Shown here piece after piece: positions 12,704 through 24,470 of a stretch of DNA of 64,000 nt (positions are counted from its first letter, which is position 1; every line of letters starts with the position of its first letter). The stretch is from Druceiella hillmani (lineage: Eukaryota > Arthropoda > Insecta > Lepidoptera > Hepialidae): positions 12,436,001-12,500,000 of the forward strand of contig JAYKKI010000061.1 of assembly GCA_039881145.1 (NCBI GenBank), read 5' to 3'. The notes beneath the pieces were generated by a model. It worked only from the letters and a program-made list of their open reading frames with translations, was not told the origin of the DNA and did no database searches. Made by a program: the position numbers and the translations under genes.

Positions 12704-14631
12704 AGACATTGCTCGTTTGAAAGAAGAAGAATATTTCTTATAAAGATGAATTGCCTGTGTTATAATCGATATCGGAATAAAATAACCTGTGTTTTTGATG
12801 GGAAAATTTTACCTCGATTTGTTTAGCATATGTAGGTATAATTATAACATATTATTTATAAGAAATGTCATTGTTATTTATAAAAAATAAATGTCACTTA
12901 AGTTGATTGACACAGAAAACACTATATTCTTTTTGAGAAATGTTATTGCTACATATTTTTCACATACGTTTTGTCCTTTAATGCCGATTTCTGCTGTCGG
13001 TGTTAAAGTTGATTGATTTCAAACCGATCGAATTCTTGAAAGGGAGTTTTTGTTGTTTAAAAGGTGTCTTAATTGTCGAAAAATATGGATATCAGTTGAA
13101 ATAAGATTGGATGATTATGGCGGGAAAGGATTGCCGACCACATTTGCTACAATTTTAGGAAGTCTGCTATGACTTGGGTCGTCGTGCGTTGTTGTACTGT
13201 AGCAGTTGTGAAAAATAAATTGACCAATTTCGCTTATTTGATCACTAGGCAAGCTCGTCACTAAAATCATCACTTAAAAACGTCAACAGTACAAAACTGC
13301 CATATTTTTCATAGCAAGTAACGTCAAGCTACCGTGCAGCAAGCAGCATAATGCCATCAAATATTAAATATGGTCTTCTGTTTGAAACACTGTCTTCTAT
13401 AGATACCCGAAGCCAACCATTGCCACGATCATTTACGATTGTTATAAACCAGTCATTTTTTGTCACAGACAACATTTTGATTTGGAATATCTTCATTTTT
13501 GTATTTTTATTATATTTCACTTATTATAATTAAATACTTATTATAATATTCCAAGGTATGTCCCTGAAACTAAACGGATCGTTTTCCCTTCACTACTCAG
13601 AGATGGATTCTGTTGTTTATCGTTTTGTACGTAAAAGGTATTCCAGATGTTATAGAACGACGAACGTTTCTCCAAAATTGATGACTTATAGTGGAACAAA
13701 ATGTTTTCGACTGTTTTTTTCTGTGGAGCCGAAACCGTTTGATCTGTTTCCCTGTTATGTGAAGCTAAAAAGTAAGCACTTGTCATCATAAAAAACCTCC
13801 TTTTGCAAAAAAATGGATTCGCTTAGGAATTTTCATATTACGCAGGACGGATCTTAAAAAAGTAAATAAGAAACAACCAAGTGCTTAATCCAATACGCAC
13901 AAAGCTAGGTTCAGCATTTTCCATATCTCTTGAAAATTTTGACCCAAGTTGATCAAAATAATTTTTTTGACAGTTGTAATCAAATTCTTGAGTCTAGAAT
14001 TTGTTCAAACTTATAGTTTAACATTTCGACGCGCGACTTAAAAATAAAAAATAGTAATCTAAATTTAATTTCAAAAACTTATCCGTCAGTAATTCACTTG
14101 GCCCCAACATTTATGGGGAGGTACCAAAAAATTTCGTGAAAATTGGTCTAAAATTGCAAAAACAATGAGGCTGCACCGACGAAATTGTGAAGGTTTATTA
14201 AATTTATTTATTAACTTAATAAATACAATACTTTAATTAATTAATTTCAGAAAATTCTATGTATAAAGTCCGCGTATTTTATACGTGACCAATTATCACC
14301 CTGAATATGCAGTTTTCAGCCTGCGATTTTATCGATTCGAAGAATTGCGTTCTATTTATTTTTGAAGTGTGAAATATCGAATAATTGATGTTATCGTCGC
14401 CATTATCTTGACCACAGCAATATACCTGCGCTTGTCGGAAATTCATCGGTAAAAACGTAAAATCAAGATTAATACCGTAATTGATAATTTATGTAATTAA
14501 ATGGACAATTTCGAAATTATCAATAGTAGCGTTGTTACTTTATTTTTTGTTTAAAGAAAGATGCGCAAAAAAATTACGAATAGCCAAAAAAAAGCATTTA
14601 ACTTGATTTCGCAATATGAGTAAAAGTACAT
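12704..14631. other. Stretch without a recognised gene; unexplained open frames near 13.3-13.8 kb
   Basis: Between 13329 and 13791 both strands stay open in several frames. The minus-strand frame 13789-13541 starts just after a TTACTTTTTAG acceptor-like site and has less AT-biased residues than its surroundings (VSAPQKKTVENILFHYKSS), and a second minus frame follows at 13520-13329. I could not assign a family and no clean donor follows, so no gene is called. Confidence 0.3.
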
Positions 14632-14930
14632 AAACAATATAAAGGACAATGTTTTTATTCACTAACTTTTGTTGAGCTGTACATACATACACGTATATAT
14701 CCATACAATTAATAATTTTGGCAACTTATTATATTTTAAAAGACTTTGCCTTGATTCGTTTTATAAAGATCAGAAAAACGCACAAGAAAAAAAGTGCTTG
14801 AACAATATAATGAGCGAATGTTTTTATTCGTTAACTTTCATTGAACCACGCATACGTACTCGTACGCGGACAATTAAAATGTTGGCAACCTATTACATTT
14901 TAAGACTTAGCATTGACTATTTTAGCTGAA
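14632..14930. repeat. Two-copy diverged tandem duplication, about 168 bp
   Basis: The block ACAATGTTTTTATTCACTAA..ACAATTAATAATTTTGGCAACTTATTATATTTTAA.. at 14646-14740 recurs as GAATGTTTTTATTCGTTAA..ACAATTAAAATGTTGGCAACCTATTACATTTTAA at 14815-14905. Divergence suggests an old event. Confidence 0.75.
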
Positions 14931-15214
14931 CATTTGGCTATATGCCTTTTAGAATCGGTATTATATATGTGCAATAGTTGTGTATGATCTCTCTTATCCA
15001 CTTTTATAGTTTTATTTACCTATTTTTGTGGACATTTTCCACCCTGTTTCTATAACTATGGCAAGTAAAATTCTAAAAAATATAGTTTTGGAATACTCAT
15101 GACTTTCTGTTTGATACTATACAGGACATGTAACATTTAAAATAAATTAAGTACTTCATTTGTCCCTTCTGTAATTTTTACATAAATATATTTGGGTACT
15201 AATTTTTTGAATAC

Positions 15215-15655
15215 ATGTTATTAATATGCCTGCCAAATTTCAAATTTCTACCCAAAACGTCTTCTGAGAAAAACATCTTGGATATTTTTAAAGATATCTC
15301 AAGAATAATTTGATATAAAATCATGAAAAAAATAGTTTTGTAGTCCTTATAACCGTTTCTTTTAATTATACGTAACACCCCACACGATATATGAAACAAA
15401 GAAAAAAAAATTATTTTTTTATTTGCATCCCCTAAAATATTTAAATAAATATTTCTGAGCATAATGTATTGAAATAAACCGGATCAAAACGCTTTATCAT
15501 TGTGCCAATATTTCAAGTTTCTACGTCAGTTTCTCAGAAAAACAGCGGTAACAGATACAACGGTAACCTCTATACGCGTCCGTCCATGGACAGATAGACG
15601 GACGCATATAAAGGTTACGTTTTTTTTTCTTTGCGGGATACGTAATCCTAAAAAC
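15215..15655 (-). mobile_element. Fragments of the hairpin/CTGTCTGTC dispersed repeat, minus orientation
   Basis: Two successive blocks carry the family's core. At about 15228-15270 there is TGCCAAATTTCAAATTTCTA followed by TCTGAGAAAAAC. At 15505-15545 a second version occurs (CCAATATTTCAAGTTTCTAC, TTCTCAGAAAAACAG). The second leads into a run of GGACAGATAGACGGACGC and ends at GGGATACGTAATCCTAAAAA (15636-15655), the degenerate inverse of the TTTTTAGGGTTCCGT.. terminus. Either one copy with an internal insertion or two partial copies. Confidence 0.55.
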
Positions 15656-16216
15656 GGCTAAGTGCATGTTGGAACATGTATAAACAAGGGTTACGTAGTT
15701 CGCTACGTCTTTTGAAATCGTCGATTCAATTTAATCAGATTAATTTCAATTTAATAATGTAACACGCAGTAATATGAAATTTGAGTATAAAAATAAATTA
15801 TTCCAGATAAACAGTTTATAAATTTGGTCTTGCGACATAATAAAATATGAGTAAAATATTTTAAAGCCTAACTGTTTTTTATAACTAAAACAAAGAGCGG
15901 AGTTATTTGTTTTTATGTAGAATAAGTGTGTTTTATTCGTTTTTATTGACCAATTTGTTTATTTACTTATCTGTTTGTATGTTCTTATATAACTTATTAA
16001 TATTCTAACCAGTTTTAACATATTTCTTATTTATATAAAAAAATATTTTCCTGTAATATTATGTCGCATTGACATATTTGGCCATCTTTGAATTCGCCAT
16101 ATGGAACATTCCCTTGTCCGTTTGCGACGAAATTTAAGTTGTGTAGACGGTACTCACTTCGCATGACCAATTATTATTTTTGGCCAGATTATATTAAATC
16201 AGACAAAAACATGTTA

Positions 16217-16795
16217 AGAGCGAGTTGAACTCACAATACGAGGGTTCCGTATACATTTAAACAGTTATAAACTTTAATGGGTATATGGTATTTCTGTTAA
16301 ACTATAGACAATATTAATTTTTCTCTATGTAAATATATTGTCTACTATATTTTTTTTTTGGAAAAATATAGTATATATTTGAAACATTAAAAGATCTAGG
16401 ATAATCCTGTATGTTTTTTACAACATTAGGTTTAAGGGTAAACTCAAACTTATTGCTTCATTTATTTTTCAGTATATCTATTTTTCAGTACGTCTCTGAA
16501 AATATACCAACTAAATTATGAAAAAAAATTGAAGCCTTATTATTAGCCGTTTCAAACGATACCATAGAAAATATACGGAATCCAAAAAAAATCGGGTTTT
16601 TGGCACCTCCATGAAATTTCCATATAAATATTTTCAAGTGTTAGTTACAGAGATATGTGCCGGTTAATGTGTTTTACTACTATGATAAATTTGAAATGTC
16701 TACGTCAAGCGGTTTCGGAAAATAACGACTATGACAGACGGATAGACAGACAAGGGAGTTATCTTATCGTGGTTTCGTTTTTAAGTTTTCGTACC
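16217..16795 (-). mobile_element. Hairpin-family dispersed repeat, minus orientation
   Basis: Begins with the decayed hairpin GAGCGAGTTGAACTCACAAT and GAGGGTTCCGTA (16217-16251), passes through TGAAATTTCCATAT and AAATTTGAAATGTCTACGTC (near 16690), ATGACAGACGGATAGACAGA (about 16729), and ends near GTTTCGTTTTTAAG. About 580 bp. It meets the next copy head to head at about 16795. Confidence 0.7.
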
Positions 16796-17745
16796 CAAAG
16801 AGTGTCAACAGGATCCTATTACTAAACCTCCGCCGTCCGTCTGTCCGTTCGTTTGTCTGTCTGTCAAAGATTTATGTATTTTGAACCACAATAGGCAGTC
16901 ATTCAAATTTTTCACACAGTACGTGGTACTATGGCCTCTATCACTGCAAAATAAAAAAGTCAGTATGTCAATACCACGAGGTGGTCTCCATACAAGAAAC
17001 CTACAATAAATGCATTTTTTTCACATTTTTTCCACCTGCGCTACACTCAGGAACTTGGGCTCATTCTAGTGTATAAGTCCAAGTCATAGTACTTGTGTAT
17101 ACTTAATAGTAAAACAACAGATAATCATATATAGGTAACTAAGCTTATAACTCCAAAATATTAGCGGTTGACACTCCACGTGATGGGGGGCTCACTGCTC
17201 GGTGCTCTGTGCCGGCAAGAAGAAGCCTTGATATTGACTTAAAAGAAGTTCAGATAGTGCCCTTTGTTGTAACACACACTTTTGTAACATCACAGTTCCC
17301 CTAGTTGTAATTTGAGTGCTTTTTTACATTGTTTGAGTAATATTATTTTTGAAGGCAATAAAACCAGGCCCATTGCATTCGATTATAACGTTTGGGGATT
17401 TTAACGCAGATCTGCGATATCTATAAATAATGTACTGGTAAAACAATATTTTGATCATATTGGTTTAAAGTCTAAAGTACTTCAAGTTGCAGCCACAACG
17501 GCTTACACCCAAAGAGACAGCATATTTAGTTTAAATAAATACTGCCACATACAGAGCACTATTCAAATGTTGTAGTTACAATTTTAAAATGAATAAGGCT
17601 TAACTGGTCAGAGTTACAGCTGACAGGAACATTATATAGATTTTGAAATGCTGTTGTCGCTCAGTGTAAAGTAAGAATTAGTGTTAATTTTGTGCGGTGG
17701 TACGGAACCCTTCGTGTGCGAGTCCGACTCGCACTTGACCGCTTT
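16796..17745 (+). mobile_element. Hairpin-family dispersed repeat, plus orientation, about 950 bp
   Basis: Starts TTCGTACCCAAAGAGTG, then CCGCCGTCCGTCTGTCCGTT and GTTTGTCTGTCTGTC. Its right end is well preserved: GGTACGGAACCC, then the hairpin GCGAGTCCGACTCGC (17718-17732) and CTTGACCGCTTTTT. Longer than the 600-bp copy at 19261, so the middle (about 16950-17640) may include a further insertion. No coding capacity seen. Confidence 0.75.
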
Positions 17746-17754
17746 TTCCTTCTG

Positions 17755-17905
17755 ACGCACGGAACCCTAAACATATGGCTTATTTGTTTAAAAAGGCCTT
17801 ATATTATTTCGTTTTGAAGTTAGAAATACAGAGAGACGGACGACAGACTATATTGCGACGACAATAGGATTTCGATTGGACTTTTGGATACGAAACATTA
17901 AAATT
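17755..17905 (-). mobile_element. Short fragment of the same dispersed repeat, minus orientation
   Basis: Carries ACGGAACCCTAAA at 17759, ACAGAGAGACGGACGACAGA near 17829, and GACGACAATAGGATTTCG..TTTTGGATACGAAACATTAAA near 17858-17902, matching the inverted left end of the family. Confidence 0.5.
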
Positions 17906-18731
17906 CAGCAAGAATCTTTTTGTGATAAGGTGATGGAAGAACAATCGCGCATCAAAGAAAATTTAATTCGATTGTTGACGTCATAATGACGAATAATGAT
18001 TGCGTCTGTTCTGTTCGAAAAAAGAATTGAATTAAATTTAAAAAATTTATAAGCAAACAATGTGGAAAGGTCTGCTTTGAATAAAAGAAGACAATTGAAC
18101 AATTTTACTGTTCTTGATAAAAAAATCCTATTAAGTTTATTCATGCACGTGAAAAGAAACGCGCGTGATTCATCAGACACCTTCAGCCTCTTAGTCACTT
18201 GTTAGTATTTAATCGGTATTAAATGCGAAAACTGAAGTGATTTTCAAAAATAAAAGAATACACCATTATTGCCAACGAGAATCGTATTTTTCTACATAGA
18301 AATTCAAAGGTTTATGCACATGAGAAATTTCAAGCAAAAGGTAGATTGACCGAAGAAAAAAACTAACGTCTATTCTTCTAAAATCAAAAGTAGAATTTGC
18401 AACATTTCTGAAAAAAAAATTAGGTTAAAATATGCCTTTCTAAATTAAACAATGACATTATTTTTCCCTCTTCGGCGCTACAGATTAGAACAAGTAATTG
18501 TCCTAAAGACGTCATTCAATTCTATTTCAAGCTAAGTTTCTCATCATTTTTCAACACTATCCTGCCATCAAATCTTTTCAGGATTCTATAGTAAAATAAG
18601 GGACCCTTATAACTTCGTCACGCCTGACTTCTCATGGAAAAATGGGTGCTCATCTACCACCCACGGGAACCCATGGGAAGTGTTTCCCGATCCGCCACTC
18701 GGGAACGCACCATCTAGGGTCCCGAGGGACT
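17906..18731. other. Stretch without a recognised gene; GC-richer tail
   Basis: A 97-codon minus frame (18198-17905) has no recognisable motif. The part from about 18600 to 18730 is GC-richer (CCACCCACGGGAACCCATGG, CCGATCCGCCACTCGGGAAC) and directly precedes the LINE relic, so it may be a more decayed upstream part of that element. Confidence 0.35.
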
Positions 18732-18980
18732 ATTTCCAGACTCGGAACTAAACACCTAAGCGGAATGACTATAAATACAGACGGCACTAGATCCTATAAA
18801 TCATGTCGAAATTGTCTATAGGAAGAACTCACCCCACAGCACATTCTCCACTGCCCAGCCATCATTAAAAGCCTACAGGCTATTGATGAATTTTCATTTC
18901 AGGAAATCCCTACAAAACAAAATTGTGGGCATTGCCAAAGTTGTGATCTTGGTACACGGATCAATCTAAGACTAATTTGA
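18732..18980 (+). pseudogene. Non-LTR retrotransposon (LINE) ORF2 C-terminal relic
   Basis: One frame of 82 codons, broken only by a TAG, reads ISRLGTKHLSGMTINTDGTR, SYKSCRNC, then ELTPQHILHCPAIIKSLQ, and closes with TGA at 18978-18980. The pattern of a Gly-containing 'RL.SGH' segment, C..C, then 'TPQHIL.CP' is the zinc-knuckle-like region that follows RNase H in LINE reverse transcriptases, in which the host RNA is copied at a genomic nick. A second Cys/His cluster (NCGHCQSC) follows. The catalytic domains are absent, as expected of a 5'-truncated insertion. The clade (Jockey, I or other) was not determined. Confidence 0.65.
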
Positions 18981-19260
18981 CTTCAAATGGACCCGACACC
19001 AACCAACCATAACTTCGTCATGAACTTTTACCTGTCGGTTGCAGTCTCAGTTTCTGCAGGTCTAGACTTATGCGCTGGAATTTTTTTAAATATGTACTTC
19101 AGATGGTAACTTCAATTGATCTATAGCAAAATATAAAATTTTCTTTTAAACGTAAAAGTGGTGCGAAAATTTTTTCACTTTTTCCATCTACTGGGGTACT
19201 ATTGGACAGGTCTTTCAAACGAAACTGACGTATCAATTGATATTTTTCGTTTTTAAGTCC

Positions 19261-19867
19261 TTTTTAGGGTTCGGTTGCCAAATGGCAAAAACGGATCCTT
19301 ATAGTTTCATCATATCCATTTGTCTGTCTCTCCATTTATCTGTCCGTGTGTCACAGCTATTTTACTCGGAGACTTGGCACTACATACATGAAATGTGGAT
19401 GGTATATGTCTTCTATGAATCGATATGCAATGGAACAGTGAAATTTTGAAAAAAATTAACATTATATGTGGTAGCCCATACAGGTAACTGAGTGCATGTA
19501 CTATCATTAAATTGATCTTAAAAAATTATGTGCATGTTAAAAAATAACTTTTTTATTTAAATCAGTAATTGGTGAGATATGCACCTTTAAAGTTTTAAAA
19601 AGTGTACACTTTAACTTTTCAAACTAACTTGTGTAAAATTCTGAAAAAAAGATTTAGGTAGCAGTACTTAAAATAAAGTTTCAACGAAATTGGATTGAAA
19701 AATATATTTTGTATAGTTTTGGAGATATGGGATACTGTCGGTACTGACCGCAGCAATAACTTTGTTTTTCGCAGTATCTTCGAGAAATACAAACTTATAA
19801 GTTTAATATTGCTTGGTGCTACGTAACTCTTCATGCGCGAGTCCGACTCGCATTTAGTCGATTTTTT
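19261..19867 (+). mobile_element. Complete-looking hairpin-family dispersed repeat, about 607 bp
   Basis: The best full-length copy in the window. The left end is TTTTTAGGGTTCGGTTGCC, then CATTTGTCTGTCTCTCCATT and CTGTCCGTGTGTCACAGC. The right end is GCTACGTAACTCTTCATGC, the 7-bp stem hairpin GCGAGTCCGACTCGC (19837-19851) and a T-rich tail ending at about 19867. There is no protein-coding capacity. A short stem about 16 bases from the 3' end resembles Helitron termini, but no CTRR end or AT insertion site could be fixed. Confidence 0.8.
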
Positions 19868-20129
19868 ATATTACAGGACAAAAAATACTAGCGTTTGGAT
19901 AGAACTTTCAACTGAAATTATCTCAGTTAATTTGCACTAACTGTTTCAAAGGACAAAGATAACGATGGACCTTATTTTAAGATTATTCTGGCAGACATTT
20001 AGTCGTTTTTTTATACTGTATATTAAAAATCATAAGAACATTTTTCAGATTAATGCAGAATAGCGAACAACGTAGACCTAGATCCAGAACTTTGATCTTC
20101 ATAGATTATACAGAGCAACATATCTCACC

Positions 20130-20288
20130 AAAATCAAGTGCAGCAATCGACTAAGATGACTAAGTCACCCGTGGAGAAGCACAGATGAGTATACATACAA
20201 AACCCTGATTTGCAAAAAAATAGATGGCACCCGGGCTAAAGCAAGGCCACCAACTCGTTGGTTGAATGATGCTGCGAAGTATTGAACT
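20130..20288 (+). pseudogene. LINE reverse-transcriptase C-terminal relic (RLRWLGH type)
   Basis: One frame reads KIKCSNRLR, a TGA where Trp is expected, LSHPWRSTDEYTYKTL, then KKIDGTRAKARPPTRWLND and TGA at 20286-20288. This matches the C-terminus of many insect LINE proteins, 'RLRWLGHV.R' followed by a 'G.R..GRP..RWLDD' segment. It is a different family from the relics at 18.7 kb, 27 kb and 44 kb. Only the last ~50 residues survive. Confidence 0.65.
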
Positions 20289-21438
20289 ATCATAAGAGAA
20301 AGAAGAAGAGAACAAGACTTCGTAAAGAAGAAAAGAAGAAGACAAAATAGAAGCAGAGTTATTTTCTTTATTCGGTAAATATGAAATACTCCTGCAATAA
20401 TTTTTACTTTAAACGTCCATTATTTTTTTATCTTTTATTATTGAAACTCCAAGCCCAAAACTAGATATTTTTAACTGATTAAAGTCGGGTATAAGATGCT
20501 AGTTTACACAAGGATATTATGCGATAGAAATACATTACAATGATATCATTTATTTTTAAAAGTGATTTAATCCTACTAAACTAATCCGTTTTAAATCGAT
20601 CCATTATATACATTCGAAGGTTACCGTCTAATTTAAACTTTTTATACTTAAACATAGTCGGAGGTGTATATCTACAGGGTTTACGATTCTGTCCAGCCCT
20701 AATTTTCTTTAACTAATAACTTTTGGAAAAATCCGGGTTTCAAGTTTACGTGGCAAATTAATACTTTTATGGCGCATAGCCTCAGTATCATATGCATGGA
20801 AGAATATAAAAGTTTGATTAACTATATGTGTGTTTATATTAGGCGTGTTTCCTATATTTATACAAAAACTCTCGAATCCGTATTCTTATTCATATTTGTC
20901 ATATTTAAAACGGATACTCGAGTACTAACCGAATGGTAATAGTCTGACTTGCCCGCCAGGTAAATAAAGCTTAAAAGAGACAATTTCAAAATAAAGTTTT
21001 ATTAAGAAATTAATGATAAACCTAAATATAAATTGGAAAACAAATTCTGCTAATTGTTGCAGTGACACCTTCTAAATAAATGGTAAAAAAGTTCGTTCGA
21101 CATTCTATACTCGTTCATTCTATAAACGTTCTTTCGATATTCTATACTCGTACTTATTCGAAATTACGATAAAATCAAATAGATTAATCGTATTATTATT
21201 TCAGTTAATTTATTCAATCAGACCCACTGATATTTAAATTCCAATAATATGAATTATGTAGAATCTATTGTAATATTAATTAGGTCATAAGATGCAATTG
21301 TATAATAAATATTATTTCTCAAAAGCGTTTTTGTGGCAACGCCATATGTCTCTTAAGCCTTTATCAAAATTGATGAGTTAAACAACATTTTATTTTTAAT
21401 ATAAAAAAAATTAATAAAACAATTTCTTATAAAAAGCG
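20289..21438. other. AT-rich non-coding stretch
   Basis: No gene recognised. TTCG-type motifs (GTTCGTTCGACATTCTATACT repeated at about 21091 and 21128) are related in style to the array at 22.6 kb. Confidence 0.3.
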
Positions 21439-21486
21439 TATTTTTATTAGAAATGCTATCTATTGATTGCATTTCTAATAAAAATA
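21439..21486. repeat. Perfect 18-bp inverted repeat
   Basis: TATTTTTATTAGAAATGC (21439-21456) is reverse-complemented exactly at 21469-21486, loop 12 bases. A diverged echo (GGCAATGCAATCTGTTGATG..ATTCCTAATAAAGATA) lies just downstream at 21510-21550, so the unit may have duplicated. Confidence 0.8.
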
Positions 21487-21844
21487 TATGATACGTATTA
21501 TTTCTCAATTGGCAATGCAATCTGTTGATGTCATTCCTAATAAAGATACATTCAACTAACATGTAGTTATATTATTACTATACGGTGTTTAAACATGATA
21601 TTGTGCAGAATATTTGCACGGGTTGATAGTTACTACAACTAGTTACAACTAGTTGATAGTTAAATATAATTAGACAATGTTATTCATTCTCAAAATTTAA
21701 AAACAAGGTCATTAAGGCAGTTGTTATGTGACAGTAACATCCAAAATTATCATAAAATTATTTATTGAAAATAATTTATTTTCTGAACTGTTAATATAAC
21801 ATCATTAACAATTTGGGAAAACATCATTTTTGCGTTTTTTTAAT

Positions 21845-22400
21845 AAAATGAAGTTGGTGAAATATCCAGTTTTCCTATAATGTTAATTGTACAATTTTTG
21901 GAAGTAATTTTTACCAAAGCTAAACGGTAAATATTTTTTCTTTCAAAATGTTAATGTAACGTCTGACTTATTTTATTAAACAAATTGCTCGACGCGTGTT
22001 TAAAAAAAATTAAGTGTTGTGAAATTATTGCTTTTCCTATAATGATAATTACACTATTTTTAAGAACAATTTTTACCAAAATTAAACGGTAAGTAATTCT
22101 TTTTTTTTTCAAAAAGTTAATGTAACATCGCTTTACATTGATCTGGTTTTTTAAACAAATTTAGACAATTTCTTTAATAAAACGAAAAGTGTGGTGAAAT
22201 TATTATTTTTGTACGTACCTATAATGTTAATTTTATAATTTTAAGAACAATTTTTTCAAAACTAAACGGTAAATATTGTTTTTTAAATAAAATAAAGTGT
22301 AGTGAAATTATTACTTTTGTACGTACCAATAATGTTAATTGTACAGTTTTTAAGAGAAATATTAACCAAAAATAAACGGTAAATAATCTTTAAATTTTAA
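21845..22400. repeat. Irregular tandem array, unit about 105-175 bp, 4 copies
   Basis: Each unit contains GTGAAATTATTACTTTTGTA, TATAATGTTAATTGTACAAT, AAGAACAATTTTTACCAAAA and CTAAACGGTAAATA. Unit starts at about 21858, 22019, 22194 and 22299. The last spacing is shorter because an internal GTTAATGTAACATC segment is missing. Confidence 0.85.
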
Positions 22401-22629
22401 AATAAGTTAGATAATTATAGTTTATTGTCCACAACGTGTTTTACACGACAACTACCTTAAGTTCAAAGTAAATTATATTTTTTATAAGCCATTGATTATC
22501 TATAGATGCTTTTTCCCTTGTAATCTATTCGTAATGGATAGTAGATTAAACCAGGGTAGCTAAAGATCCATACTGAGATATTTGTCAAAAAGAGAAAAAA
22601 AAACTCGGAAGAAAACATATTCATATTTT

Positions 22630-22985
22630 TATTCTCATTCGTATATCCGGACAGTGAGGCAAATTATTCCTATTCGTATTCCGGAATAGCAAAGCAAACT
22701 ATTCCTATTCGTATTCGTATCCGCAATAGTAACGCAAATTATTCATATTATAGTTCGCGAATATTGAGGCAAATTATTCATATTGATGTTCGCAAATATT
22801 GAGGCAAATTATTCATATTAATGTTCGCGAATAGTGAGGCAAATTATTCATATTGAAGTTCGCGAATAGTGAAGCAAATTATTCGTATTCTTATTTATAT
22901 TAGCGAATAATGAGGTCATTTAATACTATTGGTATTCGCGAATAATGAGGTTAATTATTCGTGTTCGCATTCGTGAATAGTGTTT
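22630..22985. repeat. 35-bp minisatellite with TTCGCGAA palindromes
   Basis: GCAAATT recurs every 35 bp (22734, 22769, 22804, 22839, 22874), with less regular units on both sides. Units read roughly GAGGCAAATTATTCATATT plus ATGTTCGCGAATAGT. The palindrome TTCGCGAA occurs in most units. Resembles ATTCG-rich repeats recalled from lepidopteran genomes. Confidence 0.9.
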
Positions 22986-24470
22986 TCTACTATTCGAAAC
23001 ATCCTTAACATACGTATATGATTTACAAGTATTAAAATAATCAAACTTACAAGTTGCCTCTACATTTTTTGCAGTCACGCGATTCTAACGCGATTATGAA
23101 GACAGTAAATATTTACAGACAACGTATATTTTTTTTATAGTTTGAATCCATGACCTTTATGTATCTAGCGTTGCAGCAAAAGCAAATTAATGGATACATT
23201 TAACAAGAACTTGCTAAAATACAGTCAATGAAATAATTTTAAGCGGTCGAGAAAAACCGATTTTCGAAACGTAATGATGTAAGAAACTAAATTTGATTAT
23301 GGTTCTTATGCAAAAAAGTTCTGGCAGACTTCTCTTATAGCATAAACACCTACGACTATTCTTCAAAGTAAAGTGTCGATAACAAACATCGTTAAAAGTA
23401 TCGTCAAAGGTAATATAAGTTGCTGGCAAAGGAGAACTGAACTAAGTTATTTATAAATCCCTTTGGATTAGTGAAATGCTGTGAATACGATCAAGGAATA
23501 GATAAGGTTTGAATTTTCCTCGTGAACTCATTATTCGTTTATCAAAAATTTAACAGACATTAAAAAAATTTACACTATTTTCTCAATTTGTGTCAAAAAA
23601 TTATAAAGGTGAAAAATAATGTTGTAACGTACTTGTGTATGGAATATCATTAATAATTTTGACAACATTGAACATGTTGAGAAACTCGGCAATAATATTT
23701 TGTTACGAATATCCATAAATAGTTGGCTAGTAAACGCCTTTCAGGTCGATTACCTGTAACTGATCTCTCTAATGCACGTTATGAAGTAATCGAGGTATTT
23801 TTCAAAATTTACTTTTTCGTTTGAATTTTCCATAATAAAAAAATAACAGTACGCCCAGTCGTATCAAGTTGATATTAACAGAGGAAGTCATTGTTTATGT
23901 GTTTGCATTTACCAAGCTAGTGTGCAGGTAAGTTTTTAATTATTATCATGTCATGTCCTTATTGGTATTTGGAAAAAGGTAGACTCATAACCTATACGTG
24001 TCATCTATCTGGATAAAAGAATTCAATTCTAAAAAATAAAGATAAGGAAGAAGGAACAATCAAATAGGAAAATATGAAGAAAAGAGAAATCATCTAAAAT
24101 CGCCTGCTGATGGAGAGGATACAGAATGTGTTTTCTGCACACTAATATTTTGGAAAATCAACGTGCGTTTCAGTAACAGTTATAATGGGTTTACTTTTGG
24201 TTTCTACGTTAGTAATCGCTACGGTAGTATAAGGAAAAAGTTCAATCTTAAATCGATCTCTTGAAACAAATATTCCTTTTGATTAGTGAAAAATATTTAG
24301 GACATTGTTGAAAAGCCTAGGATCTTAACCTAAAGAAAAATAATCATTAGAAGACCAATTTTTACAAACACTTAGTAAATTTTATAAGGTTATCTAAATT
24401 GGTTCTCTGCGGAATTATACTAACGAAATGATAAAAACGATTGAGTTTTGCCCTTTTTTAAAGTCAATGA
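22986..24470. other. Stretch without a recognised gene
   Basis: A 71-codon minus frame at 23429-23214 has no identifiable domain. No repeat or element recognised. Confidence 0.3.

Noticed and set aside
13329..13791. Open frames on both strands, one with a faint resemblance to insect non-specific nucleases (FYNIW..SGTYLG)
   Set aside because: No catalytic motif, no clean donor, frame broken within 20 bases, and both strands are open, so coding direction cannot be argued.
17905..18198. 97-codon minus-strand open frame
   Set aside because: No motif, composition like the background, borders a dispersed repeat.
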